A DNA stretch of 64,000 nt from Haemonchus contortus (taxonomy: Eukaryota > Nematoda > Chromadorea > Rhabditida > Trichostrongylidae): NCBI GenBank assembly GCA_000469685.2, contig LS997562.1:19621920-19685919 (forward strand), written 5' to 3'. A model generated the notes under the pieces. The model searched no databases. It worked only from the letters and a program-made list of their open reading frames with translations, and was not told where the DNA came from. Below are positions 1 to 11,404 of this stretch, in pieces; position 1 is the stretch's first letter, and every line of letters starts with the position of its first letter. The translations under genes were made by a program, and so were the position numbers.

Positions 1-8
1 ATTTTTAT

Positions 9-25
9 CGTGAACTGTGCCTCTA
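9..25. repeat. Right-end fragment of TTAA-type MITE (family A)
   Basis: The window opens with CGTGAACTGTGCCT, the reverse complement of the terminal motif AGGCACAGTTCACG that bounds the elements at 8096, 27419 and 57679. Only this end lies inside the window, so the rest of the copy is upstream of position 1. Confidence 0.6.
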
Positions 26-737
26 ATAAATCGTAAGTTGAAATCGATTAGGAGCTCTTGGTCAGCGATCAGTCTTGCGTCTCTCAGGAAGTGTTGGGTT
101 CACATTGAGGCTCATAGCGTTTCTCTGTACATCTGAAATCTGAGTTGCAGTGAAATATGCCTTTCTGAAGTTCGATATGTGTCTTGTTATTGTTTTTTTT
201 ATTTTTTTCATGAAAAGATCCCATCGCTATATAGCAAATGTGGATGCTTGAACAGACGGCGATGAGGGCTGCGTTAGATGAGAACGATAAGCATGCGACG
301 CCATATCGTTCGTATATCGCGTCGATCTGGCGATCATACTCTTTGGAAGTAACCGCGTCAAAGTCGTCGAAATGGCGCTACGCAGGCTGCCGATGCCATC
401 GGCAGGGCTGGTGGATTTGCGGTCGATAGAACGCTGTTCGATGGGGATGTCATTTCCGCTATGGACATCGGGAAATTCAGAATGCAGTGCGCATGAGGGG
501 AGAGGAGTAGTGCTCTTTCGACTAAATTGGACTATCGGGTTTGACTGATTTTTGCGTATTTGCCACAGCTGTGATTTATATGAGCGTTGTTTTAGCGCTG
601 AGAGTTTTCCATCGCATCAACGTAAAAAAATATACTTCTAAATATTATGATAGTCAAGGATCACTCCTACTGTTCAGAAGTTCCTCCAGTGGGACATGTT
701 CAAATCGGACTTTATATAATTTAGTTTTTTTTTTCAG
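26..737. other. Stretch with no recognised gene
   Basis: This lies upstream of the first visible prefoldin exon. I looked here for the missing N-terminal prefoldin exon (expected to carry a Gly-Ile-Pro-Lys-type segment before EDVEAW) and did not find it. Only short unsupported open frames are present. Confidence 0.5.
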
Positions 738-3700
738 GAAGATGTTGAAGCATGGCTATCTAAGGAAAAGCTGTCACCCGAAGAAGGTGTTGCTGTTTTG
801 GAGGAACGTTATAAAAAGTACAAATACGTCGAAGCTAGTATGACGTCGCAAAAGGCAAGGTATGGCACTGTTTGCTGTTTGTTTGCTTTTTATGTTCGTG
901 TTTGCATGAGTTGCTCGACTGAATCGGAACGTAAAAGCAAAAATTTGGTGGAGGCATTGGTGAAGCGAAAGCTGCTTTCAGCTCTTAAAGTGTCTTTACT
1001 AGTCTGTCAGTCTGCTTTTCCGATTCGGGACAGTTACTACTGTCCCGAATCGGAAAAGCTTTTATGGTTTATTCATGAACCAGTGGTGAATGGGGGGCGA
1101 GAATCGAATATCAGACTGTATTAGAGCTTATTCCTTTGTGCATAAAGGCAATCCCGCCTGAGGGATGCGCCCACCCATTGGACTTACATTCGGAATCGTA
1201 GTGGCATATTGAATGCGTATGTGGCCTATACAGTGACTTGCGGTAGCCAGCCAGTGAACAAGTCAGTGCTTTTATCCCCCCAGACGAGTCTGGTACCAAT
1301 AGCCGACCCGGGAGGAATGGAATGCTTGGTTGGCCCAGGCGGATATCGATCTGGGATTCGAACCCGTGACTATACCTAAGGCCAAGGATCAAAGTTGATT
1401 ACTAGCGCATATACGCTGGTTCCACGTTTCATTAAAGCTTGGAGCAACGTCTTTAGAAGTGTATCATCGGTGAAATGCACGACCTGATGAGATTTGAGTG
1501 GGAAAGGGAGTGGGCGGCGGGGTGGGGCAAGTAAAAAAAATCGCTTTTTTCCCATGATGGTTGCTGAGCACTTCTGAATGGTGACAGCCTTGGCAATGGC
1601 TTGTATAAGACATTATATTACGACACATTGCTGCCCAGTGCTCATTGACAGTGTATTAGAGCAAGTGCAAACGTAAAACGTCACGATTTCTCACTAGATT
1701 ACACCCAATCTTATAGAAAACATCAACGGATCTACTATGAAGTCTTGATCAACCATGAAAGAAGAAAAAAAATTCGTTTATCTATTGAGGTAGCGGAGCT
1801 TTGAGAAAAACAGAAGTTCTCATGCTTTCGTACCAGCAGAAACCTATCATAAGTACCATAAGTAAGGAGTGAGTGATGGGAACAGTAATGTCTCTTTTTC
1901 AAAAGTTTCACATGGATCAAATTCAACTGGTCTTTGGAGTGCGAACTCAGCAAGAGGAGAGGGGGGGGGGGTTCCCGATTCAATTTCTTATCACAATGCT
2001 TTTTTACGGATTAATCGCCTCATTGGTACGAATTCTTCTGTCTTTTGTCTACCTCCATGGTCATTCTGTGTTATTTTGGAGCAAAGGAGAAAACAGTTTG
2101 TTAACGGTTGCTGCTATATAGTGAGGCTGGAAAACCTTTCTTATAAGGACCCATTATTATTATAATTACGCTCTCATGTGAAACAGTACGCGAAGCTGTG
2201 CAATTTTTGGAAAGTACCAAACATAAGTGGCCGATTTTGGTTGTCGAAAAGGAAATTGCGAGCTTCTCATACGGTGGTCAATACTTCTTATGAAAAAGTG
2301 CTGCACAGGGCGAAAACTCGATCACGGAGATATTAGAACTTTATTTTCCAACAACATAGGGCGTTGATTGGACCAGAGGACGTTGCTTCGATCGGAGCAG
2401 TGCGAGTTTACTGGCATTCCTTCGAATCGGGTAAAAATCGTTGTTTATACCAATGAAACATATATTCTTCGGGCAGTAATCAATCCCGTTTGAGGGATGC
2501 GCTCCGGCATTCGACTTCCATTCATAATCGTAGCGGCGTATTGAATGCGTAATTGGCCTATACAATGATTGTGATGACTAGCCAATTTGCAAGTCAGTGC
2601 TTTCAAGCTCCTAGAATAGTGCGGTACCAATTAATGACCCCGGAGGATGTAAGCCCGGTTGGCCAAGGCGGATATCGTTGTGGGATTCGAAACCATGACC
2701 AACATGTGTGATAGTGCTCCACTCGTAACTTCATACACCACCACCTCCGCCCACTTGGACCAATAATCATTCAAATTCACTACGATCTTGAACGAGAGTC
2801 GTACTTCTGTCCCCATGGACCCACAAGTTCAAAGTTACAAAGAGTACCGGCGGTGGGATGAAAACACTCATGAAGGTAGCAAAACCAGACTCCGCCCACA
2901 AGGGCGGGGTTTTGACAGAAATTTATAACTCCTGTCCCCTTGGTCTTAGGGCGTTCAAACCCGGTAGGATTATTGGAAACATGATGGGAACACTTATGGA
3001 GGACGACAGGACCGGGCCTCGCCCAAGGGTGGGGGGGGGGAGGGGTTTGCGCGAAAATTGACAATTTGGCCCTGGGGCGTTCAAAGTATTCCAATTGCAC
3101 GGAAACTTCACGGAGGTACGCTTCCTTAGCCCATCTGTCTTTTTTCTCTGAATAATCGCCTTTGTGATATCATACGATGTTCGATCCGGATACAGCGAAG
3201 ACGGCTTACAGAAAAAAAATCGCTCCTAATTCGGAGCTAATACTGAGGGTGTAGAGCTTTCAAAGAAAGAAGAGGATCCGAAGTGTTATTCACGCTTAGC
3301 AGACTTCTTACAAAAAAGAGGAGCGCCCGGCGAAGCCGGGCGACACCATAAGAAGGAGGGAAGCCCGGCATTAGCCGGGCGGCCCGACTGGTATATATAT
3401 TCACATATAAACTATGGTACACATCGTTGATAAGGTTTAGTGGCCAGTACGTAAAGCACAATATGTTGCATATAATGAGCAGATGTTCAGTTGGGAATGT
3501 TTCAGAATGGCGGAAAAACTACCGGATTTCAAGAATAGCCTTGCTCTGCTCGACGTGTTAATTGACAAGAAGGTGATCTTTACGATTTAGTGTTAGTACA
3601 ATATCTTCTGCAATATTTCGCTTTGGAGCTTAGTTTCCTTGAAAACAAATAAGAATAGCTTTGTATTGATCCATGTGTAAGGCGTATTCCATCTAAATTA

Positions 3701-5003
3701 ACACCTCGGAAGTACGAACTTCTTTTCAGGAGAAGGATGAACCATTCGAAACGACGTATCTTGTAGCCGAGGAAGTTTACACGAAAGCTACAGTACGGAA
3801 ACCAGAGAAGGTTAGCCAGAATAATAGGAAGTAGAGGCGATGGTTTATTGAAATCGAGATATGTCACACAACTCTCAGGTATCAATCTGGCTAGGTGCTG
3901 GTATCATGGTGGAATACGAGCTTGACAAAGCAAAAGAGTTGCTGGTCAAAAACCAAGGAAACGTTCAAAAGGTGATTTTGCAGATTTTTTTGTTTCCGCC
4001 TTTATAGGCAGCTCCTTGTCGTACGGAACTCTCATAGCCTCCACTGATAAGTGAGAAACCTTGAAAGGTTGTCGTTTAGACGCGATTATCTCGAGATGTT
4101 CTTTCGAAGGCTGTGTTCATGATAAGATATGCTATAATAATCAGGTTTAGGAACATTCTAATCCCACCCTTATCACGTAAAACTACAAAATTCTCCTTCT
4201 ATTAGACAGCGCATACGCAACAGAAACTTGAATGATTTCGATTTTCCACCGAAACTAGCAAGATTTGAACATAATTGGCAGTATCTTGCAGTTTCAACGC
4301 CACAAATCGATTATTCGAGAATAAAAGTTCGTCCATCTCACAAAATATGTAGAGCCATAGAACTATAGAAGAGAGAATCAAGATAAGACCCAAGGGGGTG
4401 ATCTGTATAGAGATAAGATTGAAGGGAGTAGGTAATCTATTTTGTACCTCACCTTTTGCAACCCCATGAAATTCGTAAGTGCCTTCGCATGTAATTAACA
4501 CAACAAAAACGATTTTGGGGTCGCCAACAACAGTTCTGTTGGTTTGGATAGAGTTGGAAACCAATACTCATTATATGCGCTTCTGGAACAGTCCGCGACA
4601 CTCCTCTTTTGTTTTTGGTTGTTCGGTTCCAGAAGAAGCACAGTGGTTTCAGAAGCACATAACAGACTTTTAGCATTGTGAGTTAGTAAGACCGAGGTGA
4701 AGCGTTGGGTTTTTCAGTGGAAGCCTGGGATTTTTTTTCTCAGGCCTCTAATCTGAATGTATAGGTTGTCGCAGTAGTGTTTATTTTGCACACTAGGTTC
4801 CAACCGTTGTCATTGTCCTCCGTGAAAACCGAAACGAATATTCCATTGTTTGATTTAAAAATTTCAGAAAATTATTTCAGGCCGTCGATGAACTGACGTC
4901 TGAGCTGGCATTTGTGAAAGATCAGATCACTACAACGGAGGTGAACATCGCACATGTGCATAACTTTGGTGTGAAGAAACGACAACAAAAAACCGCTGCT
5001 TAG
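738..5003 (+). CDS. pfd-3: Prefoldin subunit 3 (VBP1 family), 5' end missing
   Basis: Prefoldin 3 is an alpha-type subunit of the cytosolic hexameric chaperone that passes nascent actin and tubulin to the CCT chaperonin. Five exons are seen: 738-859, 3506-3572, 3730-3810, 3879-3971 and 4881-5003 (stop TAG). Each has an AG/GT boundary and the phases chain (2,0,0,0). They encode about 161 residues: EDVEAWLSKEKLSPEE, then a first helix ending RYKKYKYVEASM, a central MAEKLPDFKNSLALLDVLI segment, ETTYLVAEEVYTKATVRK, the family hairpin block VSIWLGAGIMVEYELDKA, and a C-terminal helix with DQITTTEVNIAHVHNFGVK. The order matches the coiled-coil/beta-hairpin/coiled-coil plan of VBP1. Some 20-35 N-terminal residues are missing and probably upstream of the window. 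Intron 1 (2.6 kb) holds two SINEs and a Helitron-like fragment. An AATAAA at 5549 may be the poly(A) signal. Confidence 0.93.
1144..1384 (-). repeat. tRNA-derived SINE, copy 1
   Basis: Inverted copy of the family best seen at 22858. On the - strand it reads GGTTCGAATCCCAGATCGAT-like B-box sequence, then the CAGGCGG/CCAAGC block, a GGATAAAAGCACTGACTTG body and the 3' part CATCCCTCAGGCGGGATTG. The tRNA-like head is cut off near 1384. Confidence 0.7.
1400..2477. other. Prefoldin intron, nothing recognised
   Basis: Part of prefoldin intron 1. It holds only short unsupported open frames and a run of eleven G at about 1961-1971. Confidence 0.5.
2478..2757 (-). repeat. tRNA-derived SINE, copy 2
   Basis: Second inverted SINE in prefoldin intron 1. 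From its 5' end (2757) it keeps the GGCGGAGGTGG head, a degenerate B-box in GGTTTCGAATCCC, the body with GCACTGACTTGCAAAT and the CATCCCTCAAACGGGATTG tail. It abuts the Helitron-like segment that follows. Confidence 0.7.
2800..3391 (+). mobile_element. Helitron-like fragment with 3' hairpin end
   Basis: The interior (AAAACCAGACTCCGCCCACA, GGCGGGGTTTTG, CTTAGGGCGTTCAAAC) matches the complete copy at 15835-16361. The 3' end is a hairpin, GCCCGGC-ATTA-GCCGGGC, followed by GGCCCGACTGG and then T, fitting the hairpin-CTRR ending of Helitrons. A second hairpin of the same type lies at 3324-3345. No 5' TCCTACTT end is seen, so the copy is 5' truncated, possibly at the SINE. There is no Rep/helicase reading frame, so it is non-autonomous. 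Confidence 0.6.
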
Positions 5004-6379
5004 TGTCAAACTACCTCGAGCTCCACTTTTCTCGTTAAAAGTAATTTTGTATGGTGCCCACTTTTTGGATGTTAAGCATTATTTACATTTTGGTCTCGTT
5101 CAACCTACACGGCGTAAACTGTTATTGCCTCTTATCGTGTACGACGCTTTTATGCTCGGTGGAGGACATCGTTGAAGACTTGCCTATCAGCTGTTGTAAA
5201 GGAAGAGGCGAATTTATCACTAAATAGTGAAACGGTCCCGAAATATTGCTTGTCTTTAGTTACGGTTCTACTGTACATGGAGAAGAAGACATAATCGAGT
5301 ACCTAATTCAACCTAAACTTCCCAAAGTGATAGGTACTTGTTCACATACTCTTCTCTGTCGCTTGTCGATCTTTGCTTCAGTTGAATAGAGCGGTAATGC
5401 TGCTTTAAAGTTGAGTTCTGTTTTGCGGGCTTTGAATTTTGTAAGCTTTTTAAAGGACCCTTAACAATTCCCGAAAAGCTGTGGCAACCAATTGTTTTGC
5501 GATTTTTGTTATGTCTTCCATTTTTATTGTTACTTTGATTTCTTGCTGAATAAAACCCAATTATTTCGTTTCATCTTCATTTTTCATCTGTTGAAGAGTA
5601 GACAAGAGCACTTTTCAATGGGTTCACTCCAGCGGAAAGTGTCTTCTTTTGGGGCTCTCAGGCACCCGATGGAGTCCTCTGTGTCGTGAAACAATGCAGG
5701 CTTTGAAACCCTTATAATTCTATTTTCCTTGTGTGGTTGGACGTTACCAAATTTAAGAAAAATCGTCATGTCTACATATCGTAGGTACATATTCATGTGA
5801 GTTTTTTTTTCATTTTTTTTCGAAAGGTAATGGGCCTGTGAGTTTGGTGGGACCTTTCTCAGCTGATCTACTGCCTTCAAGCTCTTCTAGCACCTTCGTT
5901 CAGGGCTGGAACTTCGATCTGGTCTATCCATGCCGGTATACTAAAGTGTCCACTGAGTGGACTGCACTGCGGGACTTCCATCCTAAAGATGTGCTTTTGC
6001 AAAATTTCGCCGAAAAGATGGACTTTAATTTCTCAAATCTAGAAACCCCATTCCTACCACAACAGAAAACAATTTACAATTTCCTGCCTCCATGTACTTT
6101 TTGTAATTTACCCAGAATCAAGCCGTCGAAATTCATATGAAAGTCTTCGACTACAAAAGTTTTCGATCAACTCAACAGGCTGGGAGATAGTGTCTCCATT
6201 CATTGGAAATTCAGGTATGTTAGTCGTGGATCAGGTTTCATGTCTTCCGATATCCAATTTTATTGCTTTGATATCTGAATACATGTTAAGGTTTCCAAAA
6301 GTAATGAAAATAAAAGTAGTACTGAATCGCCTTGACGGAAATGGCATGGAAGGAATTCTTCTTCTTCTTCTCCCTAGCG
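5004..6379. other. Intergenic stretch, nothing recognised
   Basis: This follows the prefoldin stop codon and contains a possible poly(A) signal at 5549. Open frames such as those near 5500 and 5850 lack convincing splice context or family features. Confidence 0.5.
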
Positions 6380-6830
6380 TTAATCCCGTGCCGTCGCAGG
6401 GTCCGCTGTTCGCGTCAGCCGTCTCCATTTCATTCTATCTGCGGCATCTTCTACCGTCACCTTAGCTTCAGCGAGGTCCTTGATCACGTCCCGCCACCTC
6501 TTCCTTGTGGCTCCTCGTGGTCGCTTACCTTGAGCCTTGAACTCCATTGCTTCCCTTATCGGATGGCTCTCCGAACCACCGCAATGACTGCTCTCTCATC
6601 TTCAATTAAATTGGGGCTGGTTGCATAGCGGTCTTGATGTCTCCATTTCGTCGATCCAGCCGCGTCCAGCCGCAGGCCCATCTGAGCAATCTCATTTCAG
6701 CGGAGTGGAGCTGTCCTTGATGGGTTTTATTTACAGGCCAACACTCGCTACCGCAGAGCATCGTGGGCCTTACCACTGTCCGATATCGTGGGCCTTAGCA
6801 CTGTCACCTTACCTTTAAGGGTCTCGAAGC
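6380..6830 (-). pseudogene. RTE-type LINE, 3' end of reverse-transcriptase ORF (relic)
   Basis: On the - strand this reads the tail of a non-LTR retrotransposon polyprotein across stops and frameshifts. Blocks seen include MRLLRWACGWTRLDRRN, KMREQSLRWFG, GKRPRGATRKRWRDVIKDL and, at the end, RRLTRTADPATARD then TAA at 6380. The order LLRW / LRWFGH / GKRPRG..RW / TAxRD is typical of RTE C-terminal regions. It is a 5'-truncated, dead copy, as expected from incomplete reverse transcription. Confidence 0.8.
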
Positions 6831-7565
6831 AGCGACGGTTGGTGAGGATGCCGGTGGACTCCATCTACTTCCGCTGATCCGAATGGAGTATTGTGACGAG
6901 TCACTGTTGCCATATGTAGATCTGACCTGGATCATAATCAATTGTTTCAATTCTAACATGAGTGTCCCCTGTTATGACTGCAGCCTCCAAAACAGTGTTA
7001 GATCTCGCCCGCCTTCGAGTGTGGCACACAAGCGATGCAATATCGTTATAACCCTTATAACGCCCTTATAACGTCCTATCTAGATAATTTTTCGATCTAC
7101 GACTGCCACGTTTGATAGAGGGCGGGGCAGATAAAAACAAAACCAGATTTCCTGAATTTCAAGAGCCTAGTTTTTCCGGAATACCCGTTCATATGGTTGT
7201 CCTTGAATTCTGAAGACACTATCGGGAAACAACGTTTAGTTTAGACTCTGAATCATCTACAAAGCGAGAAAGTCGAAGGGGTAGGAACGAAGAAGGTAAG
7301 AGTGGTTTCTGGAGGAAGATAACAAATCAAAAAAAAAAAAACAAACAAATGTGTCGAACCTCAAACTGAATGAACCATGGAGCAAATGAAGCAAATACAT
7401 GGTTCAGACTCAGTGAAGATGCCGCCGCGTACTCATCGTCATCGTGCACGAAGAGATTTGACGGTTTTTTCATTCTTCCAACCTCACAGTATTTTCAAAT
7501 ATATTTCCACTTCATTAAGTCAAAAAATGTTTTAATATGCATATAATTGCATATTTCTCCTTTAG
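6831..7565. other. Intergenic stretch with one weak exon candidate
   Basis: A short + frame at 7243-7297 (LDSESSTKRESRRGRNEE, then a gtaaga donor) could be an exon of the gene ending at 7689, but its phase (1) does not match that exon's carry of 2. Nothing else is recognised. Confidence 0.35.
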
Positions 7566-7689
7566 CTGCTCAGTAGCAATCAGAGTTGAGGATAAAGAAG
7601 ACGTCCAGATATGTTTGCATGTGTACGGCACAGGAAAAGCATCCTTTGTTGAATTTAGCAAATGCTCAACATTACTAAGTCATTATTGA
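7566..7689 (+). CDS. Last exon of an unknown gene
   Basis: A polypyrimidine acceptor (TTTCTCCTTTAG) is followed by an open frame to TGA at 7687-7689. It encodes CSVAIRVEDKEDVQICLHVY and then GTGKASFVEFSKCSTLLSHY, needing two bases from an earlier exon. The three cysteines and alternating hydrophobic pattern suggest a beta-rich, perhaps extracellular, domain; I do not recognise the family. Earlier exons were not linked with confidence. It ends tail-to-tail with the - strand gene whose stop is at 7752, leaving 62 bp. Confidence 0.4.
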
Positions 7690-7751
7690 AAATGCATCGG
7701 GCGTACTATTGTAAAGTTATAATCAGGATTAAAATTGCCCAGATCCTTTGT

Positions 7752-8837
7752 CTACGCATGATCCGCACGAAGAGCCGTGGAACTCGGAACACGGACAACC
7801 GTTTGCTGAGCTGCTGCAGAATTTCTTTGAGAGTCCCCTTCGGTTGCTTCTTTACTACCCGTACCCGTTTGAATACGTACATCTGATGGCACAATGACAA
7901 TAGGAGTTGGTTTTCTTTCAGCAAAAATGGCTTCTCTCTGAAAAAGTCTAAGTTAGAAAATGCCTTAGCGAATACTAATGGCTTTAACCTTCAGGTCTAT
8001 CTGCTACCAACTATCCTTTTATTGAACAAAACCTAATGAACACCAATCTTTGATTAAACATAATCTCTGCATGGGATGCCTGTGTCTACGCAGAATTTAA
8101 AGGCACAGTTCACGAAAGAATGGTTTCGGAGATTTGCACATAGTTTGAATTCGATGCCTCCTCTCTCTGATACCATTCGTGCAGGAATTAGGTCGGAAAA
8201 CGGTCTGGATAGGGACAATAAGGGCAGGAACATTGGGGGACGTCAGGCCTCCGCCACTCGCTAGGCTGACTACGGGTTCGAATTTTCCTTCACCACTTTC
8301 GCATTGGAGCGAAGTTGGTGAAAAATCGATACGCTGATTGGCAAATTGCCAGGTTCAAGACTGTGTCTAAATCAGATGTTTGGGTGTGTGGCCTGCTATT
8401 GCACACAAGGCGTCGCATTCGTGTACTTCCGCGAAAATTCACTTAACCACCGTTTTCCCATTATGAAACTCGTCCAACGACTTTTTCCTCTTTTTTTCGG
8501 CCGTTTGTTTTTCATTTTTTTCGCTGTTTTTAGCGTTTCATGCTTTTCCATTGTCCTAGTGTAGGCCTTACCTATCACTATCTCTGAAATACCGGATATT
8601 CCTAAATTAGCCTGAACTGTGCCTTTAAGTTTTGAGTAAAAGAAAGGGGGAAAACTGAAGGCAAGAACAAGGCGATTGCAAGGGGTCTTCTAGCAAGCGG
8701 ATTTATCAATAATCCTCTATGCTGATTTGATTGTTGAGAGCAACACCAGGTACCCTAGTTGAGAAGCAAAGCCATTTCAACTCTGCTCGGTTCATAGTCT
8801 CATTCACCGTATCCTTCACCTGCGACTCTTTTGGTTT
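7752..8837 (-). CDS. Unknown protein, last two exons
   Basis: Two exons join in phase 0: 8754-8837 (KPKESQVKDTVNETMNRAEL, then KWLCFSTR, donor gtacct) and 7752-7937 (acceptor TTTTTCAG; REAIFAERKPTPIVIVPSDV, then a Thr/Gly/Ser/Gln-rich tail ending VPSSTALRADHA and TAG). The C-terminal part looks disordered; no domain is recognised. The 0.8-kb intron carries a complete family A MITE (8096-8629). Exons further upstream must exist because the first exon has neither a start codon nor a leader, but I could not find them. Confidence 0.5.
8096..8629. mobile_element. MITE family A, complete copy
   Basis: The left end TTTAAAGGCACAGTTCACG and right end CTGAACTGTGCCTTTAAG are inverted repeats of about 14 bp, each flanked by TTAA. 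The length is about 0.53 kb and there is no coding frame. The interior (GGTTTCGGAGATTTGCACAT; CGATACGCTGATTGGCAAAT) matches the copy at 27419. It sits in an intron of the - strand gene ending at 7752. Confidence 0.75.
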
Positions 8838-9261
8838 CTGAAAATCGCATATTTTTTCTTATAGCATCCTTGATTTGACTTTTATGCTGTTTTCTCCCAG
8901 TGTGTACTTCCATAGATTAGGGAAGCTGAAGTCGGGTAGCTTATAGGTGCAGTTCACATTCACTAACAAAAGCACTACATTTTCGCATAACTTGGTTCAG
9001 GAATTTTTAGAAGTCTGGAGAACATGGGTGGGACCTGTTATACTTGTAATGCTGGGTAAGAGACATTCAAAAGGTTCTCGATCCATAAAATCTCTGTAGT
9101 CGTAACTCTTTCTGCGATGGTTCGCATTGATGTTGCCAGCATTCGAGTGATTCGTAGTTCAATATTTCGGCTCCTAACGCTGCATCAAGCCAAGTTCTTT
9201 ACATCACTGCTTTGAGAGGGAACAAGACGGATGGCATGTTGTGTATTCTGGAGGGGTGACT

Positions 9262-9372
9262 GGCTGCTTTCATAGTCCACGATTTGGCGAGCGACCAAGC
9301 GACCAGTCGCGCGATCGGACGAGGAGGCGGTGCCAGCCATGGGCGCCGCCGAGCGACCGGTCGCGCAACTGG
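9262..9372. mobile_element. Foldback element family B, truncated copy
   Basis: It starts GGCTGCTTTCATAGTCCACG and continues with GCGACCAGTCGCGCGATC-type palindromic modules, then stops near 9372 without the matching right terminus. Compare the complete copies at 17565, 19796 and 20913. Confidence 0.65.
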
Positions 9373-9957
9373 CCGCGTGAATAAGCGAGTTTCGTGTTTG
9401 AATGATAGTTTTCGAACTTTCGAAACTCGAAACTCACCCGGACTTCATGTCGAATTGCCACGGTGAATAGGACTGCTATTAATCCACATAATATGGTCGT
9501 GAAAATCCAAAATTTCACTTGCTCCGCACTTTTTGACCCTGGTCCTAAACAGCTTCAGCATGTCCTTATGTTTCAGATATTCCACGAAAACTTAGGCTAC
9601 TTGGTAAAGCCCTGCCAAAGAGCCTTGGTACTCAGGCAATGTCGCACTAATAACGTTGGTACTCGTTGCTAAATTTTGATTGTTGCCAATATTGAAGCTG
9701 CAGCTTCGAGCAGGCCCCCAGTTGGAGCACCATGGTACGTCGATGGGATTGAGCAGTGCTTTATCATACCCCGTGTTTTGTAGGCGAAGAAGAAGGAGGA
9801 GCAGCCGGTGATCTCGTGTTTATTGGGGCGTGCCCACCTACTGCTCAATACTGACTGGGAGTTCTCAGGGGTAGTTTTTTTTTAACTGAAAATCAAGCTT
9901 ACCTATGCACACCTCATTTGAGACGGACTCCAATTCATGCTTACTGATAAGTCTTAG
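9373..9957. other. Stretch with no supported gene
   Basis: It contains several good-looking acceptors (for example TGTTTCAG at about 9576 and GTTTTGTAG at 9783) with short frames behind them. I could not chain any of them to the exon at 9958. Confidence 0.35.
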
Positions 9958-10095
9958 GCTGACTTTGTACGAGAAGCATTCCCGAAATGGTGTAAATCCA
10001 CGAAGGATACTAAACTGAAAACATTTGAAAGTAATATGTGTCCTAGGGCAGATGCTCGAGTATGCGACGAACTAGTGGAACCAATAGCTAAGCTA
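9958..10095 (+). CDS. Single internal exon of an unknown gene
   Basis: The exon is bounded by acceptor AAGTCTTAG and donor gtaagg and is 46 codons in phase 0. It reads ADFVREAFPKWCKSTKDTKL, KTFESNMCPRADARVCDELV, EPIAKL. Three cysteines and charged helical segments suggest a small folded module, but the family is not recognised. No flanking exon could be joined, so the call rests on splice signals and frame alone. Confidence 0.4.
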
Positions 10096-10237
10096 GTAAG
10101 GTTCACCACTGAAACAACCACTGAAACAAGGTTCCTAACCAAATCTCCCCTCAGACTTTTCGTTTTTTATTCGTTGACTTTGATACATTACACCATCCAC
10201 CCACTGTGCCAATACATTCGTACTCAACATCTACATC

Positions 10238-10548
10238 TCTTTTGGGGCAAACGTCCGTTGCGCGCGCCCGTCGAAAGTAGGTCACCCTGCCCACTTCGCG
10301 CGCGGCGCACTATACTAAGGTCTCGAGATTACATTAAAGTACCACCAAGTGTCAGTGGAGCGAGTGATTTTGCATTTGGTCGTGTAATCTTCCCTTTTGG
10401 CTGAATGCCGTGGACCAAGCCCATTTCATATGCCCCGCTGTCAACTGCGACGTTTGTCAATGATCGCGAGCTGACCCGCCGCATGCGACGGCTGCGGCGT
10501 GACCTAAATTCAACGGACGGGCGCAGCGAAGCGCACCCCCCTTTTGGT
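10238..10548. repeat. Possible short inverted-repeat element
   Basis: The left side (TTTTGGGG ... GCGCGCCCGTCGAA) and the reverse complement of the right side (TTTTGGGG in CCCCCCTTTTGG, GCGCCCGTCCGTTGAA) form imperfect terminal repeats of about 40 bp. The segment is much richer in GC than its surroundings. A small palindrome (GGTATAGCG/CGCGATACC) follows at 10546-10571. Only one copy is in the window. Confidence 0.4.
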
Positions 10549-11404
10549 ATAGCGTGTAAAACGCGATACCTTCTACGCTTAGCAAAAAATTAAGAAAAAC
10601 GACATTCTTGGGTTGGACCGTGCATAAGGTCTGAAGTCATGCAAGCAGTTGTAAGGAGACCTCGCGTATTGATGCTCATCTCTGGATATGTGAAATCTAG
10701 ACTGTTCCATTACTAGCATCTCAAAGCCAAGAAAATTTCATAATGAACAATGGGAGTAATAAGTGCTATAGCGCCAGCAAATCCTATCCCTTTCTGATTT
10801 ACAGCAGTATCACTTGTCCTGGAAACCTAAGAGCGAATTTAATTTTTTTAAGGTTCTTTTTTGCGAAATTACCCAGTAGGTGTTTAACTATCATGTCGCC
10901 ATTTACAAAAGTTCAGGTATGGCAGTGGAAACTCGGAAATAATCCATGTTGGTTCACCGAGTGAGCAGTCTCATTTGAAGCATCAATACCGAAACTCATT
11001 GAAAATGTGGATAAGATTGGAGAGTAGATGCTCGCGAAGCACCTGTATAGGTTCGATTCTTTTCCGAGAGTAAGCGCTCTGCCCACATCCCTCTACCTTG
11101 TGAGGCTTCAGGATGGCATGCTGTCGTGGAAAAAGCTGGTTAACAAGTACAATAATCAAAACAAGCGGAGTTTCTCGAAAAGGTCTCTTATGGCCGCCAC
11201 AAGGGAACCGGGACCGTATGAATTTGAGCATCTACTACTGATCCGTCTTTAAAAGGCCATCGCAACTTAGCCGAAGCCAAAGAAAACTCACCCCTACGCT
11301 CCACCTTGATCTTTGCTTTCCACTTCCAATTAGCTCCCAAGTGTCCTGACCCTGGGAAATCTCACTTCAATTTACGAATATGATTAATTCACTATTCATT
11401 AAGA
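10549..11404. other. Intergenic stretch, nothing firm
   Basis: At 11028-11062 there is a tRNA B-box-like GGTTCGATTC in a sequence unlike the common SINE; it may mark another SINE family but is a single copy here. No gene is recognised. Confidence 0.35.
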
